A DNA stretch of 64,000 nucleotides from Ascaphus truei. Its lineage: Eukaryota; Chordata; Amphibia; Anura; Ascaphidae. Position numbers and translations under genes: made by a program. Each line of letters starts with the position of its first letter. The first letter of the stretch is position 1. The stretch is from contig CM071570.1 of assembly GCA_036426205.1 (NCBI GenBank), positions 143,894,450 to 143,958,449 on the forward strand, written 5' to 3'. Under the pieces are notes generated by a model that worked only from the letters and a program-made list of their open reading frames with translations, was not told the origin of the DNA and ran no database searches. This document shows positions 45,430 through 57,129 of the stretch, one piece after another.

Positions 45430-47200
45430 ACTCTGCTTGTGATGAATTAGTTTAGTTTTAGATGTTCATGCACGAATTTGCTTAGGAGCATACACGGAGT
45501 GAGCATGTGACAACTAAATAGGAAAAAGAAAAGTGCGCTACTATAATAGATCCTGGGATGAATAAAAAACAGCAAATGCTGTGATAACAAGTAAAATAAA
45601 GTAAAATAAAGTTTGCGTCGCACCACCCGAACAAAGGCAAAGTAGAGAGGGTAACTCCAAAATTCGTTTCATTGACCATTAGAAAGAGGTAAAAACGGGC
45701 GCTTTGTCAAGGATCTATCCCTAGACCCGCATTACATTCAGGTCTAGGGACCCCCTGCTTCCCGAGGAACAGGTGCCAGTATCTCCTGGAAGTTTAAATG
45801 TCTCAGTCACGTGACTGGGACATTTAAACTTGCAGGACATACTTGCACCCAATACGGAGGCCTGTACCTCGGGAAGCAGGTATGCGGTTCAGCTCCAGAG
45901 ATCCCCCTGCTTCAATCCTACTGTGTGTACTACAAATAAAAACTTTCTTTGAAACTTTAAAGAGCTGTGCGGGGAGACACAGAGAGGGACTGCTTCTCTC
46001 TGCTCTCTCTGCGCAGCTCTTCCAGACTGGTAGCGACCTGGTAGGATTAATGCAGTGGGAGTCCCGTTCAGAAGCAGGATCCACCACTGTGCTAATCCTT
46101 ATGGGAAATTAGTGTAATGAGTTTTTGGGCATGAAGAAGCCGCGATCAGGCTACGGTCAGGCTCCGTTCAGCTTCAGTTTTCTTGCACCAAAAATGAACA
46201 TAAAATATACTGCATCTGTATGTGGTTACCTGCCTTCAACCTTGGAAAAAATTTTTTTTTTTTTTAAATACTTCTCCAAGTGAAAATCACTTTTTGGTAG
46301 TTCGTTAAATATTGTGTTCATACCTGGTTTTAGGGGGAAAAAATGCAGGATAATTTGCTTTTCTGGAAAATATTTGTTTCGCTTCCCTGCTATTTCCCTC
46401 CGTTAAAATCGTCAAAAGGCAAAAACAATTCAAGAAAAAAAACACTTTCCCTCGCTTAAAAACCCCCCAACATGTTGGGGGCATATAAAACCAGCCATTC
46501 TTTCCGGTCTGCATTAAATATGCTGTGAAGCTGTCTTCTGTTTCCTCTAGAAGATCCACCCTTAACCCTTTCGTTGCCCTTATGATGCACCTGACGAGGC
46601 GCCAGAGCCGCCAGGTCGGGGTCCGTGTGCCATACCAGGCAAGTCAATCTATGTCTGCTCATTTTCTAAGGGGAGATTGACTTCACCATTCAATTTGGAA
46701 GTTGAGCCCCTACTTCTTCCATTCACGTCATTGGAGGGGGTTGGGTATGACTATGTGATCTCTACTGGAGTGATCACATGGTAGTGATCCCAGAAGTCCG
46801 ATAGTAATCGGGTTCTGCTGGACTTCCGGCACCGTAAAGGTTAAGCAAAGGGAGGACAGATTCACAGGCTTTGTTCTATACATTGCCAGGATGTACGTGA
46901 GGATCGCAAAACATTACGGTATCAAGGATTGTGTTATTCTACCTGAGGATGGCTCCATGGGCTCCAAACTATTATAGATTAAATACGACATGTTTTTGCT
47001 TTGCAGTAAAATGTAATCATTTTCTATATTCAACGCAGATATATGCATCTTTTTTTTAATTTCTGTGCAGACAGGAGTCAGTTACAAAGTGAATAGGATG
47101 TAATACAAATTAGAAAAATATTGTTCTCACTCATGAATTCTTACAGGTAATTACCTTTTTTTCCCTCTTTCACTGTCTCCACTGTACTGTTTGCTTTAAT
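45430..47200. other. Unassigned region with a palindromic repeat at 45740-45885
   Basis: GAAGTTTAAATGTCTCAGTC and its complement meet at CACGTG (about 45812), with outer arms CCTGCTTCCCGAG/CTCGGGAAGCAGG (about 45750 and 45872). This is likely a small foldback MITE. No gene recognised in the rest. Confidence 0.5.
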
Positions 47201-47204
47201 GTTA

Positions 47205-48336
47205 TGTAGCGCACTTTCCCCCACCCTATGGAAGATATGGCGACTACGTGTGTGTGGTGCGTTACCTGTGGCTCACAGAAGGCCTGAACTTCCGCCGCTG
47301 GGAGCCTGGGGTGTACCTGATTCATACGATGACAGCGCCTCCACCTGCAAGGGATCCCGACTTGGAGGGATGTACCCTTACATGAACAATAATAATGATA
47401 CACGCACACAAATATATATGCTAACAACCTTTTACTGAACACAAATAATATGGGTACCCTGTACCCCACAGTAATATAGCCCCCAACCTGATACCAACAG
47501 TGAGTGTCCCCAGACTACAATAGGTACCAGGCACCAATTCCCTGATGTCCCTTTTCCAAAAGTCAAGGCCCACCCAAAGTGTTGGAGATAGCGCTATCCC
47601 ATGGATTGTTAGTGCAATTTGTTAGGTACCTGCCTGGGGCTCCAGCATCTGGGTGATGCAGAATGACAAAGAGGATCTGTCTGATCCAACATTGTCGTCC
47701 ACGATGGCCTTCGCCTCTGCATGGATAATATCACCCACCATCTTTACCGCGTAGCTGGTCTGGTTCCAGACCACAGGCCGCAGTCACCGCGTAGCATCTC
47801 ACCGGTGCTGTACCTGACTTTATGCAGCTACTGGGAAAGGTCCCTGACTATGGGCTTTCCCTATAGCAGCCACAAGCTACAGTGAGTCAGGGCCTAAGGG
47901 GGGCAGAGCTGGCCTAGTCCAGGGGAGCACTGCTCCCTGGACACTACCTACTCCTCAGAGGTCCACCTTCCGACTGGTGTAGCTCCTCTAGCGCGCCAAA
48001 TGTATCCTTTCTCCTCTTTCTTAATCCTGCAGCCCTATTGGCTGGGCTGCACCTTGTGATAGCAGCCCCAGTGCCTTCTGGGGGCTGTAGTCCCTGCGGA
48101 GCCCTTCTACCTAATGGCCGCCGCAACTACTTCTTGTTTTGCGCATGAGCAAACCTTGCGCATGCGCGGCTACATGCAAGATGGCGGCGCCCTGAAACAA
48201 CCCCCGCTGGGAGCCCCCGGTGACTCAATCGCCAGACCGCCCTGTGCTGCACAGCCTGCATCTCCCCGGCACTCTGCGGAGGTAAGCGGGGAGTCAAGGG
48301 ACTGACGGGGAGCCCAGAAGGGGAGACCTGGCCACA
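47205..48336 (-). mobile_element. Solo LTR, 4-bp TSD GTTA
   Basis: GTTA flanks both ends (47201-47204, 48337-48340). Minus orientation: TGTGGCCAGGTCTCC at the start, GGGGGAAAGTGCGCTACA at the end. It contains CTGTCATCG and GGAGGCGCTG near the U5 side, like the LTR-like region at 14746. No internal genes accompany it, so the proviral body was lost by LTR recombination. Confidence 0.65.
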
Positions 48337-48659
48337 GTTACATGTAGGACAAAATATAGACAACAGTTACAGTAAATCATCTGAATTTAAAAAAGAGTTC
48401 ACATCTGCATGGCACAGGTACAGTATGTAGCATTTTACTTTTAAGTATTCAACCAATGTTTTTTTGTTTTATTTTTTTTCCCTTTATGTTTGGGATTCAT
48501 TCTCTTTAATATCAATCTTAACCTATTTTACCCACTCTAGTTTTTGGTTGCTATAAATAACATATTCTCATGATACTAAGGGGTAGACCCTCAGAAGGCC
48601 GTTAAACAATTATCCATGCACTCAATTGCGTTAACAGGATGCTATCACTGTTACTCCCC

Positions 48660-49003
48660 CTCTCCCACACACACATACAATTCCCCCCACAATAATTAAT
48701 TACCCCCACAACAATACCTCCACAAAACAATACTCCCCCAAAATAATACCTCCTGTTTAATACACACAAACACCCCATACCAGAATACAATATCCCCACA
48801 CAATATAATACCCCCCATGAAACACACAATATAATACCCCTCACAATACACACAATACTCCTCACAATACAATAACCCCCGCAATACACACAATAGAATA
48901 CCCGCCATAATACACACAATATATTACCCCCTACAATGCACACAATACCCCCCACACCACAATATAATATCCTCCCCCCTACAATAATCGGAATCAAAAC
49001 TAA
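48660..49003. repeat. Low-complexity CCCCACAATA-type repeat
   Basis: Degenerate units AATACCCCCCACAATACACA run for about 330 bp, ending shortly before the 18-bp minisatellite. Confidence 0.85.
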
Positions 49004-49210
49004 CCTGTGTGTCTCCGTGCCTCCCTGTGTCTCCGTGCCTCCCTGTGTCTCCGTGCCTCCCTGTGTCTCCGTGCCTCCCTGTGTCTCCGTGCCTCCCTGT
49101 GTCTCCGTGCCTCCCTGTGTCTCCACGTGCACCCGGTGTATCCGTGTCAGCCCTGTGTCTCCGTGCCTCCCTGTGTCTCCGTGCCTCCCTGTGTCTCCGT
49201 GCATCTCCGT
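49004..49210. repeat. 18-bp minisatellite TGTGTCTCCGTGCCTCCC
   Basis: About 7 perfect units at 49007-49125, a 30-bp interruption, then 3 more (49155-49202). 18 is a multiple of three, so all six frames can stay open, which explains the long overlapping frames here. No protein is inferred. Confidence 0.95.
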
Positions 49211-50213
49211 CCCATTGTGCCTCTCTCTCTCTGCTTCTCCGTGCCTCTCTCTCTCTGCCTCTCCACGCTTTTGTGCCTCTCTCTGCATCTCTGCGTGTCT
49301 CCCCAACAAAGCCAGCTCCGGTCAGTGATATAGATGCCCTAATATGGCCATATCCATATATGGCATATACATATAACGGCTTCCTGTCACTAGAATCGGT
49401 GGGTTGGTCAGCGCACGGGTTCTTTTGCTCACAGGATGAAAAGAGAAAAATGAGGGACACGTGATTAGTGTTAAACTAGACAAAACATTGTGGTTGTCTA
49501 AAATAGTAAAAGTTGTAAAAATTGTAAAAAATGCTCCAATAAAATTTTTTAAATTCTGGATTTGGGGCTTGGAACCGCCTAAAGTAAAATAAAATAAAAA
49601 CAACTTCATAAAAATTCTTAGAAGTGAAATTCTGTGGTGGTTGGTGGGCTGAAGGATGTGAAATAGAAATGAAAATGATAATGTAATAAATGTGGGGGTG
49701 GGTGATTAGCGCGCTCTTGCGCAGCCTGCTGTAAAGCAGGGATGGTGATGCTGTTTATGCAGTACTGCACAGTCTGCTGCCTGGCGAAGATAGTGTTGCT
49801 GGCTTGGCGGTATTCTTTATATTTATGTGATGCCAGAAGCAGTGGCTTCCTACTCCTTCTACTGGAGGTGGTTTGCGGTGCTGATTAATAAAGTAAAATG
49901 TAGTTGCTGGAGTAGGGGTGACTACCTACTCCTCCTTATGGAGGTGGTACGTAAGTGACTTCTCTCCCGGGTGCCCGATTCAAAGAAAGAAAGGGCCAGA
50001 CCGGTGAGTAGGTGAAGATAAGTTTATTAAATGCATACAACAGCAAATAGGAAAAAAAACACTTACAGTACAGCTTGGGCAGCCCAGCTTCAGCTTAGAC
50101 GTCCGATGGCGCTCCTCCGACCGGTGTATCCCCCGTGACCGCGTCCGATGGCGGGAACCGGAAGGGGAGGGCTTACCGGATGTCAGCAGGCTGGCTGGGT
50201 CCTTCAGGTAATG

Positions 50214-50273
50214 GGCTCCGGCAGGGAACTACGCGTTTCGCAATGATGCTTCGTCAGGTTCCTGCCGGATGCC
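50214..50273 (-). ncRNA. Hammerhead ribozyme motif in left arm, C3-G8 core
   Basis: Identical to the right-arm motif at 51478-51537, in inverse orientation. Core CTGACGA, unpaired A, stem II GCA/TGC, GAAA, helix III ACGCGT, position 17 = A. Stem I is at least 11 bp with one bulge. Confidence 0.8.
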
Positions 50274-51477
50274 CTGGGTCTTCCCTTTTTATAGGTTAAA
50301 AAAGCTGGTTGATTGATTGATTGCAATCACTTAATGCTCTATACAATTTTTGTATTAAAACAGCTTATACATCAATCGGTGGTCTTGTTTATTTTATACA
50401 TTGCCTAGAATGGACTAATGGGGGAAAAAAGGTGAATGGAATGTATCTATCTTCCATATCTTATTTCTCTTCTCTCTTTCTATCTTCACCCTAATCCCCT
50501 CTTTTCTCCCTCCCCTTCTACTAGTACCGGCGCAACTGTGAAGATCCACCATTATTTGTGACAATTTACCTCTCAATGTACCACAAAGCATGCATTTAAA
50601 TCCTAGCATCTGTATAGCCTAACCCACTAGACGCACAGATATAGAATGACTAAGAACTATGACCCTGGAATCGAATCCCCGATACAACACACAAAAGAGC
50701 ACTAAGGTATTCAGAGTCTGTAATGACCCAAAATCATACACCATAAAGATATCAGTGAAATCCGCATTTGCTTTTGAAACACGGAAAACACATAATTTAA
50801 TTTTTTATACATTTTTATACATTTTTGTCATTTTTAAATATACACATTTCTAAATATAGATTCTTATCAGTATTCATATTTTTTATATATTTTACTATTC
50901 CATATCTTTTATAACGCTATAAAGCATTTTTAGTTCAAAACATCAATAAGGGACGTATAAAGTGACCTAATCACCACACATGGACTCTGACAAAATTCTG
51001 TATTAGATTATAGATCATATATAATTTATACCAAACATCCCTTTAACCATCTTCTGCATAAGTATATAGATATGCATATCTACATGGGGATTCAAGTACA
51101 AGGCTCTAGTACAACATAACTCTGTTATAGTACCCATTTTAGGAAACTTGTATAACAAAGTATGTATTTTTCCTGAGTACTAAAGAGCACACCCACATGT
51201 GGAAGAATCAATCACCAGGCAATCCAATTAGAAGGAGTGGAACCACGTGTGCATAAAATAAATTAACTATCTGTCTCATTCTAAAGACTATGTAAACTTT
51301 GTATCCACATTCCATTCACCTTTTTTCCCCCATTAGTCCATTCTAGCCAATGTATAAAATAAACAAGACCACCGATTGATGTATAAGCTGTTTTAATACA
51401 AAAATTGTATAGAGCATTAAGTGATTGCAATCAATCAATCAACCAGCTATTTTAACCTATAAAAAGGGAAGACCCAG

Positions 51478-51537
51478 GGCATCCGGCAGGAACCTGACGA
51501 AGCATCATTGCGAAACGCGTAGTTCCCTGCCGGAGCC
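51478..51537 (+). ncRNA. Hammerhead ribozyme motif in right arm, C3-G8 core, long stem I
   Basis: CCGGCAGGAAC pairs with GTTCC-C-TGCCGG (one bulged C) as stem I. Core CTGACGA (51494-51500), unpaired A, stem II GCA/TGC with loop TCAT, GAAA (51512-51515), helix III ACGCGT, position 17 = A. This has the longest stem I in the window. Confidence 0.82.
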
Positions 51538-52794
51538 CATTACCTGAAGGACCCAGCCAGCCTGCTGACATCCGGTAAGCCCTCCCCTTCCGGTTCCCGC
51601 CATCGGACGCGGTCACGGGGGATACACCGGTCGGAGGAGCGCCATCGGACGTCTAAGCTGAAGCTGGGCTGCCCAAGCTGTACTGTAAATGTTTTTTTTC
51701 CTATTTGCTGTTGTATGGATTATAAACTATCTTCACCTACCATCACCGGTTGGCCTTTCTTTCTTTGAATCGGGCAGGGAGAGAGAAGTCACTTACGTAC
51801 CCCTCCATAAGGAGGAGGAGTGGTAGTCACCCCTACTCCAGCAACTACATTTTACTTTATTAATCAGCCACCGCAAACCACCTCCAGTAGAAGGAGTAGG
51901 AAGCCACTGCTTCTGGCATCACATAAATATAAAGAATACCGCCAAGCCAGCAACACTATCTTCGCCAGGCAGCAGACTGTGCAGTACTGCCTAACAGCAT
52001 ACCATCCCTGCTTACAGCAGGCTGCGCAAGAGCGCGCTAATCACCACCCCCCACATCTATTACATTATCATTTCATTTCTATTTCACATCCTTCAGCCCA
52101 CCAACCACCACAGAATTTCACTTCTAAGAATTTTTATGGTAGTTTTTATTTTATTTTACTTTGGCGGTTCCAAGCCCCAAATCCAGAATTTAAAAAATTT
52201 ATTGGAGCATTTTTTACAATTTTTACAACTTTTACTATTTAGACAACCACAATGTTTTGTCTAGTTTACACTAATCACGTGTCCCTCATTTTTCTCTTTT
52301 CATCCTGTTGAGCAAAAGAACCCGTGCGCTGACCAACCCACCGATTCTACTGTCATTTCAAGAAGATTCCGGGCTTTATCTTCTTTCCAGGTTCAGCTGC
52401 AGAAAACAACAAGGGCAAGTATACACTACCCCTTATTTGGTTACACATTGCAAAACAGGCCAGACCACAAGCCTAATAAACAAGGGAGCGCCCCAGCCTC
52501 TATTTCTTTTTGGCTTCCTGTCACTGACCGGAACCGGCTCTGAGGAGACACGCTGAGACGCAACGAGAGCAGGGAGAGAGAAAGACCATCTCCAGTACAG
52601 TAATTCATACTGGTACACAGTAATGGCACTTATTGTTTTACCGGTACTACATACTGGACCGTTCCAGCATACTTTCACCTCTACAGTATATGTCACTATA
52701 TTTTCACTCCCAGCTTCACATTACATAGCTACTAAACACCCCATGCACTAATGAGACCCAAAATGCAGACACAGCTGGCTGTGAAGAGGTTTAT

Positions 52795-53000
52795 TGGCCA
52801 TCTACATCTTTAACCCAGGGTGTGCTGGAAAAGCTATGTAATGCAGCAGGCATAAGCTTGTAGCGATCCACGTTAAAATGGATAAAAAGAAAAAAGTGCT
52901 GCACTTTGAGTGCTCATTGGTATGTCATTACCCACAATCCCTGGGTGCAGTGGAAGCACTGTATGCTAAGATATAATGGGGAAAGACAGGTTTGTGGAGC
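52795..53000 (+). repeat. Dispersed repeat family A, copy 5
   Basis: Blocks TAACCCAGGGTGTGCTGG, AATGCAGCAGGCATAAGCTT, ACCCACAATCCCTGGGTGCA and GTGGAAGCACTGTATGCT occur in copy-1 order but diverged. Confidence 0.6.
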
Positions 53001-53238
53001 TGTCTGAGACATGTGAATGATAAATATTTATAATGTGATAATAAACCAATTTGCTTCTTTATTTTTCTAACTAGGCTGGGTAGGCACTTTTTTATTGTAG
53101 AGAAAAGCAAAATAAAATGTCATGTGTGCCAAACTCACACTTGTGCTCTTCTCCTCAACAACCACTGAATCCGTTTTAACCTGATTGCATTAGAGATGAA
53201 GCTCTCAGAAGTTTTTAAAATGGACATTAACAGGAAAA

Positions 53239-54177
53239 GGAAAAATAAATATAGTGTGGTATGTCTATACAGGTACAGCAATCAACACAGGAATCATGAA
53301 TGGAAACTCACATTCTGCCTGTTGTAATACAGCTTTTGAAACAGCAATAGATGCAGTGTATGGATTCAGCACTGTGCAGGGGGGTCTGGCTTGTGGACAC
53401 TCCCTGATGTCAGCAGGACAACCATGAGCAATTTGTGCTTAGACACATAAAAATCGATGCGCAGCATAGGTGTGTGTCATCCCCCTCACTCCCGAGGTTG
53501 CGTCGCATCACTTCCGGTCCGGCCCGTCGCGTCACTTCCGGTTTCGTCGGCGATCGGACTCCTGACGAAGCTGCCACGCCAGCGAAACGCGTTGAGTGAA
53601 CCTTGCAGCAGTCCAGACGTGTGCCCAGCATACCCCAGAACCCGTTTTGATCCATTCTGCGATCGCCGACGAAACCGGAAGTGACGCGACGGGCCGGGAC
53701 CGGAAGTGAGAGAAGCAACCTCGGGAGTGAGGGGATGACAAAACCTATGCTGCGCATCGATTATTTTATGTGTCTAAGCAAGTGCTCAATGGTTGTCCTG
53801 CTGACATCAGGGAGTGTCCACAAGCCAGACCCCCCTGCACAGGTCTGAATCCATCCACTGCATCTATTGCTGTTTCAAAAGCTGTATACAACTGGCAGAA
53901 TGTGAGTTCCCATTCATGATTCTGTGTTGATTGCTGTACCTGTATAGACATACCACACTATATTTATTTTCCTTTGCATATATATGGTGACACTGCGCTC
54001 CCCACAAGCTTCTCTTCAACATTCAAGAAAGGAGAAATCTGGAACTTCTCAAAGAGGGTTGAGCAGCGAAGGTGCCATTATTATATTTGGCACACTTATA
54101 TATCACATAATTTTATTTATTGATTTATTTATTTATTTTCACCTTCATTAGTAGCGCCTCACAATTTCTGTTTTGCA
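53239..54177 (+). mobile_element. Non-autonomous foldback element with central hammerhead, 13-bp TSD
   Basis: ATTAACAGGAAAA occurs at 53226-53238 and 54178-54190. Inverted arms about 53239-53550 and 53665-53975 pair almost completely (AGTGTGGTATGTCTATAC with GTATAGACATACCACACT at the outside, GGTTTCGTCGGCGATC with GATCGCCGACGAAACC inside). The hammerhead at 53556 sits in the loop; a 200-bp tail follows the right arm. No ORF. Confidence 0.8.
53556..53600 (+). ncRNA. Hammerhead ribozyme motif, C3-G8 core
   Basis: Stem I ACTC/GAGT (53558-53561 with 53594-53597), core CTGACGA (53562-53568), unpaired A (53569), stem II GCTG/CAGC (53570-53573 with 53580-53583), GAAA (53584-53587), helix III ACGCGT, position 17 = T. 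Confidence 0.8.
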
Positions 54178-54228
54178 ATTAACAGGAAAAACCTGAACCA
54201 TCACAAATTCTACATAACAGGAAGGGGC

Positions 54229-54801
54229 GCTGTGACAGGCCCTTTCCCCTGTCTAAATTGCTTCAAAAATAAAGCCTATCATTAGCTGAGGAGTACAGCA
54301 GGGAGCTGGTTAATTTCAGCAGGCGTTAATTGTCCAGTCTCCACATGCCGCATCGAGCATGCTTAAAAGCCTGCTACACAGACTGCAGGGGATCTCTAGC
54401 ACAGAGAGAGTCTGTGCTGCTAGAGAGATCCCAGGGGAAGAGAGACTCTCTGTTCCATGCAGCATCGGTCCCTATAACCCTGCCAAAGGCATCACCCCAC
54501 AGACCATGGACTGACGTGCAAAGCACCCTGCCTACAAGTACCTCTCTTTGGACTTGTGTCAAAGGTTGGTAAGAGACCTAGCCTTCTAGTCTTCAGATAG
54601 GGACTGCTGAAGTGTTAGTCAGGTCCCTACATTGGGTTAGGCCTGGTTGTTATTTTTTGCTTTGCTGATATGATGCTGTTTTCTGTTTAAAGCTGCTGGC
54701 TAATAAAGTCTATGTTTATTTCTCCTAAAAATGTCTCCATGTTTTACCCTCTGTGCACATCTCATGCAGTCGCCAACAGATTTCCCAGGGCCCAGGACTA
54801 C
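54229..54801 (+). mobile_element. LTR-like sequence (probable solo LTR)
   Basis: Starts TGTGACAGGCCCTTTCC, ends CCAGGACTACA. A TATA-like GCTTAAAAGCCTGC lies at about 54362 and AATAAA at 54702-54707, as expected for U3-R-U5. The TSD was not found, so the call is tentative. Confidence 0.4.
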
Positions 54802-55054
54802 AGTTTGACTGACCCCTCCCCCAATGTGTCAGTGGCCTTGACACCTCCGCTCTCCCTCCTCCTCATGTATTTCTCTCCCCCCTCTGTCTCACTTTGTCCC
54901 CCTTTCTTCCCTCATTCCTCCGCCCTTTCTTCCCACCTTCCTCTCTACAACCCTAATCCTCTCACACTCTCTCCCTCCTCCACTATCACTCAATCCCGTT
55001 CCTCCCTTTTTCCCTGGCCACACACAAAATTCCCCCTGGGAACATTTACCAACC

Positions 55055-55056
55055 CC

Positions 55057-55087
<31 letters not shown>

Positions 55088-55570
55088 ACACACAATACCC
55101 ACACAATCCCCCCGACATAATACAACACCCCCCCATCTCCAAATGCAAACAAGACCTCCCATCCCCAAAGGTATATACCCCCATCCCAAATGCATACAAC
55201 ACCACCACCACTTCCCCAAATGCATACACCCCACCATCCCAAAATATAATTCTCATCCCCAAATACAATCCCCATCCCCAAATACAATCCCCATCCCCAA
55301 ATACAACCCAAATCCCCAAATACAACCCCCATCCCAAAATACAAAGCCCCAAATACAAATCCCCCATCCCTAAATACCAATCCCCCCATCCCCAACTACA
55401 AACACCCCCCATCCTCAAATACAAACAATCCCCCTCATCAAAAACAAACACCCCCATCCTCAATTACAAATAACCCCCATCCTCAATTACAAACAACCCC
55501 CATACTCATATACAAACAACCCCCATCCCCAAATACAAACACCCCCCTCCCACCCCCACCCCTAAATAGA
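55055..55570. repeat. Poly-C, (CA)n and CCCCATCCCCAAATACAA minisatellite
   Basis: Poly-C 55054-55072, (CA)n to 55094, then 16-18-bp CCCCATCCCCAAATACAA units with variants for about 400 bp. The 253-codon frame across it is low-complexity and not a gene. Confidence 0.92.
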
Positions 55571-55599
55571 AACACCACTCACACCTTGGGGGTAGTCTC

Positions 55600-56190
55600 A
55601 GTCCTCTCGTGCTCCCGCTCTCCTCAGCTGCTGTGGGCCTCTCTCCCATGTCGGGCCTGCCTCTCGCCCCCGCACCGAGCCTCTCACTCCTGCCAGTGTG
55701 CACCGGAAGTTGGCCTCAACTTCCAGCATGCACTGGTAACCAGAGGCACTGCAGCTAGACGCCGGAGTTGGGCCTGACTACTAGACCCAACTTCCAGTGC
55801 CGTCTGGCCAAGCCCCCCGGAGCCCCAGGGCTTGAGACACTTGTCCCGACTCTCCCGCATCAGCGGCCCTGACAAAAGGTAGTGGTTGTCCTGGTCTGTG
55901 CTCTGGACAACAACAAGCAAAAAGCATGAGCAATAATTCTCCAAGCATGTTTATTCAGTCAGAAAAGATGAGTAGTAACTTACAGCCTTGTTGGTCCAAG
56001 AGGAACTCGATTTTGCATTTGTAAAATCCTTCTTTTTTTGGACCAACAGGAATGTTTTCCCCAGAAATGTATTTTACATGAGCTGTAAAGATCGCAAATA
56101 TCTCTTTTCAGATGTGTCCATCTAAAAGATAAATGCTACAATGCTACAGGTACGATTATGAGAAAGAGGCCCACCGGCTTCTTTATGATG
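55600..56190. other. No gene or element recognised
   Basis: GC-rich 55600-55880, then AT-rich. No motif found. Confidence 0.25.
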
Positions 56191-56227
56191 CGTCCTTTTA
56201 TCAAAAATTAAATAAATAGATAGATAA

Positions 56228-56268
56228 TAGATAGATAAAGACTGGGTGGCAGTTGAAACGTTGGTTTC
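56228..56268 (+). ncRNA. Decayed hammerhead-like motif invaded by (TAGA)n
   Basis: Stem II GACTG/CAGTT (56240-56244 with 56250-56254), GAAA (56255-56258), ACGT, position 17 = T. The 5' core strand reads TAGATAA (U4 changed), continuous with a (TAGA)n microsatellite upstream. AATAAA follows at about 56278. U3 with A8. Confidence 0.5.
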
Positions 56269-57077
56269 TTAGCTAAAATAAATTACTTATTGAAAAGACC
56301 GAGTGCCTGGATCATCTTCCTTACCATAACAAAGATCACTCATCTCTGACTTTTAAAGGTATCCAATTTGTCCCCCGCAATAGAGGGGGGGGGGGGCAAC
56401 AGAATTAATGATCTCTCAGCCCAAGAGACTTTTTGGATCCATAAATTGGATACCCTTGCCCCCAAAGGACTCAACTAAGATATAGATGTTTGGTCTTTAT
56501 ACTGACCCATTCATCTATGTTCTACCCTATGCCTAACATGATTTATAGAAAATTAGTGCTGTGACCTGCATTTGTTTTGTTCCCCTTTGCGTTATATGTA
56601 TATTTATTATTTACCCCTTATCTGCTAATATGCTTTGTATTGGAGCAGCAATTTGCCGCTTGGGGTTTATTCATACAGAACACTACTGTGACTTTAAGTA
56701 CCATTAGCTGTTCAGACTATTCCCCTCTCTGCTCTCTTTTTTTGCTTTGTTCGCCATACGATTCTCTCCATATGCATATTATTATGTATCTCTTTAATGA
56801 GGAGTTGCCTATTCCACTCCGTGGATCTAATTTTCAGAACTAACGGATGTTTTTTTATTTCGGCACTTTTCTTCGTGCAAAGTTGCGTCGTTTTTTAATA
56901 TATTTTGTATAAATAAATGTGTATGTATTAATTGTTACTTTCAAGTGGTTATAATTATGGAAACAGCTGTGCAATAACCCTCTGCTCAACTGGGATTGGC
57001 TGGGCACACCCCCGACGCCCGACCAATCCTTGGGGACCAGTGGGTATATATTCCATATCTGAGCTCTGTATAAATTA

Positions 57078-57120
57078 TTCCCCAATGAAGTAGTGTTCAA
57101 ACTACGAAATGCGTAGGATT
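57078..57120 (+). ncRNA. Decayed hammerhead-like motif, C3-G8
   Basis: Core strand CCAATGA with U4 and G5 changed, unpaired A, stem II GTAG/CTAC (57090-57093 with 57102-57105), GAAA (57106-57109), helix III ATGCGT, position 17 = A. Unlikely to be active. Confidence 0.5.
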
Positions 57121-57129
57121 TTAGCCAAT

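Larger units (their letters stand above)
49395..52349. mobile_element. Large inverted repeat, ~1.05-kb arms with a hammerhead in each arm
   Basis: Left arm 49395-50445 and right arm 51309-52349 are reverse complements with scattered differences, from AGAATCGGTGGGTTGGTCAG (complement at 52330-52349) to the inner TAATGGGGGAAAAAAGGTGA (complement near 51320). The spacer 50446-51308 is AT-rich, non-coding. Weaker similarity continues outward (CTCCGGTCAGTGA near 49318 with TCACTGACCGG near 52520). Probably two PLE-derived terminal repeats in head-to-head arrangement. Confidence 0.75.

Noticed and set aside
46590..46625. CTGACGAGGCGCC looking like a hammerhead core with stem II
   Set aside because: No GAAA and no helix III follow; GGTCGGGG occupies the place.
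49004..49202. CRISPR-like array
   Set aside because: 18-bp units are contiguous without unique spacers, and the window is vertebrate.
48602..49464. Overlapping long frames on both strands (up to 235 codons)
   Set aside because: They follow the 18-bp minisatellite and a CA-rich repeat; no recognisable protein.
50640..50700. B-box-like GGAATCGAATCCCC as a tRNA or tRNA-SINE
   Set aside because: No A box at the right distance and no cloverleaf.
51820..52242. 140-codon frame in the right arm of the large inverted repeat
   Set aside because: No domain, compositional look of translated non-coding DNA; the left arm does not preserve it as a gene.
54712..55473. 253-codon open frame
   Set aside because: It is translated poly-C, (CA)n and a CCCCAAATACAA minisatellite; low complexity without a domain.
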